Shown here: piece by piece, positions 63,042-64,000 of the stretch
Layout of the letters: the number at the start of each line of letters is the position of its first letter
How positions within the stretch are numbered: position 1 is the first letter of the stretch
DNA from: Dorea sp. D27
Lineage (GTDB): Bacteria; Bacillota; Clostridia; Lachnospirales; Lachnospiraceae
Reading direction: 5' to 3'
Assembly: GCF_001185345.1 (NCBI RefSeq)
Contig: NZ_KQ236744.1
Coordinates: 191,557-255,556 of the forward strand
DNA: 64,000 nucleotides
Notes under the pieces: model-generated
What the model saw: the letters and a program-made list of their open reading frames with translations, nothing else
Databases searched by the model: none
What the model was told of the DNA's origin: nothing
Position numbers and translations under genes: made by a program

Positions 63042-64000
63042 ATGAAGAAATTGTTGAGTGTACTGCTTGCAGTGGCAATGATGGCAGCGCTCCTCGTAGG
63101 CTGTGCCGACAAGGAGGAGGCCAAGGACAGTGGCGATGGTAGCAGCAAGGATCTCACGATTGCTTTCAGCTTTGAAGACCTGGAAACAGAATTCTGGGTG
63201 GCAGCCCATGAGATTATCACGGACACGCTGAAAGACGAAGGCTACAAAGTAATCGAACTGAACTGCCAGGGGGATGCGAACAAGCAGCTGGAACAGGTCA
63301 ATGACGCGCTGACACAGGATATCGACGGAATCATCATGATACCGGTGGACGGAGACACGGCTGTGACAGTCACCACAGCGGCAAACGAGTCTGAAGTTCC
63401 AATCGTCATCTTCAACCGTCCGCCGACATCTGACGAAGGCAGCAATATCACAGTAGTGTGTGACAATGCCACGACAGCAGAGGCTACGGTGGATTACATG
63501 GTAGAACAGGCAAAGGCAAAGTTCGACGAGACCGGCAAGAAGCTGACACCTTGTATTCTCGTAGGTGATCTTGGGGACCCGAATGCGATAGAACGTAAAA
63601 ACGGATTCTACGCAGCAATCGAGAAAGAGAAAGACATCTTTAATGAAGTAGTCGAAGTGCCTACAGAATGGGATGCCGCTACGGCGCTTGCAAACCTTCA
63701 GAGCGCGGTACAGGCTAATCCGGAGATAGACTTTATCTTCTCATCTTCTGATTTCCTCTTCCCTACGATCCAGTCTGTCGTAGAGCCTCTGGGAAAATGG
63801 CAGAAAGCAGGGGATGCTGACCATATTATCCTTGGAGGGCTTGACGGCGACTCCACAGCAGGAAAGCTTATTGACGAAGGGTATGTAGATGCTACAGGAG
63901 TCCAGGACTTGTTCTACGAGGCTGATGCAGCGATGAACGGAATCATAAAGGCCATCGAAGACGGAGAGGCAGCACCGGACGAGGTGGTAGAAGACCCCGG
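63042..64000 (+). CDS. Sugar-type ABC transporter substrate-binding lipoprotein (5' part)
   Basis: Extracellular solute-binding protein of the ribose/galactose periplasmic-binding (type 1) family, truncated by the window end with 319 residues visible. The signal peptide MKKLLSVLLAVAMMAALLVG is followed by the lipobox Cys (LVGC, residue 21). Family features include IAFSFEDLETEFWVAAHEII, QLEQVNDALTQDIDGIIMIP, DNATTAEATVDYMVEQAKAK and GGLDGDSTAGKLIDEGYVDA. CGGAGGGAA precedes the ATG. ATPase and permease genes are expected beyond the window. Ligand unknown. Confidence 0.93.
   Translation, partial: MKKLLSVLLAVAMMAALLVGCADKEEAKDSGDGSSKDLTIAFSFEDLETEFWVAAHEIITDTLKDEGYKVIELNCQGDANKQLEQVNDALTQDIDGIIMIPVDGDTAVTVTTAANESEVPIVIFNRPPTSDEGSNITVVCDNATTAEATVDYMVEQAKAKFDETGKKLTPCILVGDLGDPNAIERKNGFYAAIEKEKDIFNEVVEVPTEWDAATALANLQSAVQANPEIDFIFSSSDFLFPTIQSVVEPLGKWQKAGDADHIILGGLDGDSTAGKLIDEGYVDATGVQDLFYEADAAMNGIIKAIEDGEAAPDEVVEDP

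Overview
The window is about 64 kb of a Gram-positive, low-to-mid GC anaerobe, most likely a motile member of the Clostridia close to Lachnospiraceae. This rests on the Bacillota-type flagellar gene order, FliY with a CheC-like front end, CheC, CheD, CheV, the FliW–CsrA pair, rubrerythrin, AGGAGG-type ribosome sites and the absence of L- and P-ring genes. Species is not assignable by eye. Nearly everything from 161 to 54188 concerns flagella, chemotaxis or cyclic-di-GMP.

Layout. Flagellin (161–1666) comes first and ends at a strong hairpin. On the minus strand follow rubrerythrin and cheB, cheR, cheW, cheA (1780–6896). Next come a plus-strand pair, a hook-length-control-like protein and a free-standing FlhB C-terminal domain (7030–8812), then a PilZ protein (minus), a lytic transglycosylase (plus), a chemoreceptor (minus) and a PAS-GAF-GGDEF-EAL protein (12698–14824). 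The main fla/che operon runs unbroken from flgB (14876) to a ParA–ComFB pair (about 41411): flgB fliE fliF fliG fliH fliI fliJ fliK flgD, a TIGR02530-type gene, flgE flbD motA motB fliM cheY flgC fliY fliO fliP fliQ fliR flhB flhA fliA flgF flgG cheC cheD cheV, an EAL-HDOD protein, parA and comFB. Late genes follow: fliD fliS and a FliT-like gene, then an odd FtsE-like ATPase plus nucleotidyltransferase-like pair, then flgM flgN flgK flgL yviE fliW csrA, and finally a membrane diguanylate cyclase.

After a terminator and an AT-rich spacer, a complete F-type ATP synthase operon (atpBEFHAGDC, 54487–60800) begins. It is followed by a convergent LysR regulator, a divergently read YeiH-family exporter, and the start of a sugar-type ABC substrate-binding lipoprotein cut by the window end.

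How it works together. The early operon builds basal body, export gate, hook, motor and switch and encodes sigma-28 (FliA). FliA-type promoters (GCCGATAA/T boxes) can be seen before fliD, cheV, cheA and, more weakly, flgM, a C39-like peptidase and the chemoreceptor. FlgM restrains FliA. FliW and CsrA probably control flagellin translation through a leader hairpin with GGA in its loop. Cyclic-di-GMP input is unusually dense: one intact GGDEF cyclase, one GGDEF/EAL protein with a damaged GGDEF motif, a degenerate EAL-HDOD protein, a PilZ brake and a ComFB-type protein beside ParA. The most interesting non-coding signal is a near-perfect 18-bp inverted repeat, 81 bp apart, upstream of the GGDEF-EAL gene that heads the flagellar operon. 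It resembles the layout of invertible motility switches in Clostridioides difficile, but this is unproven here.
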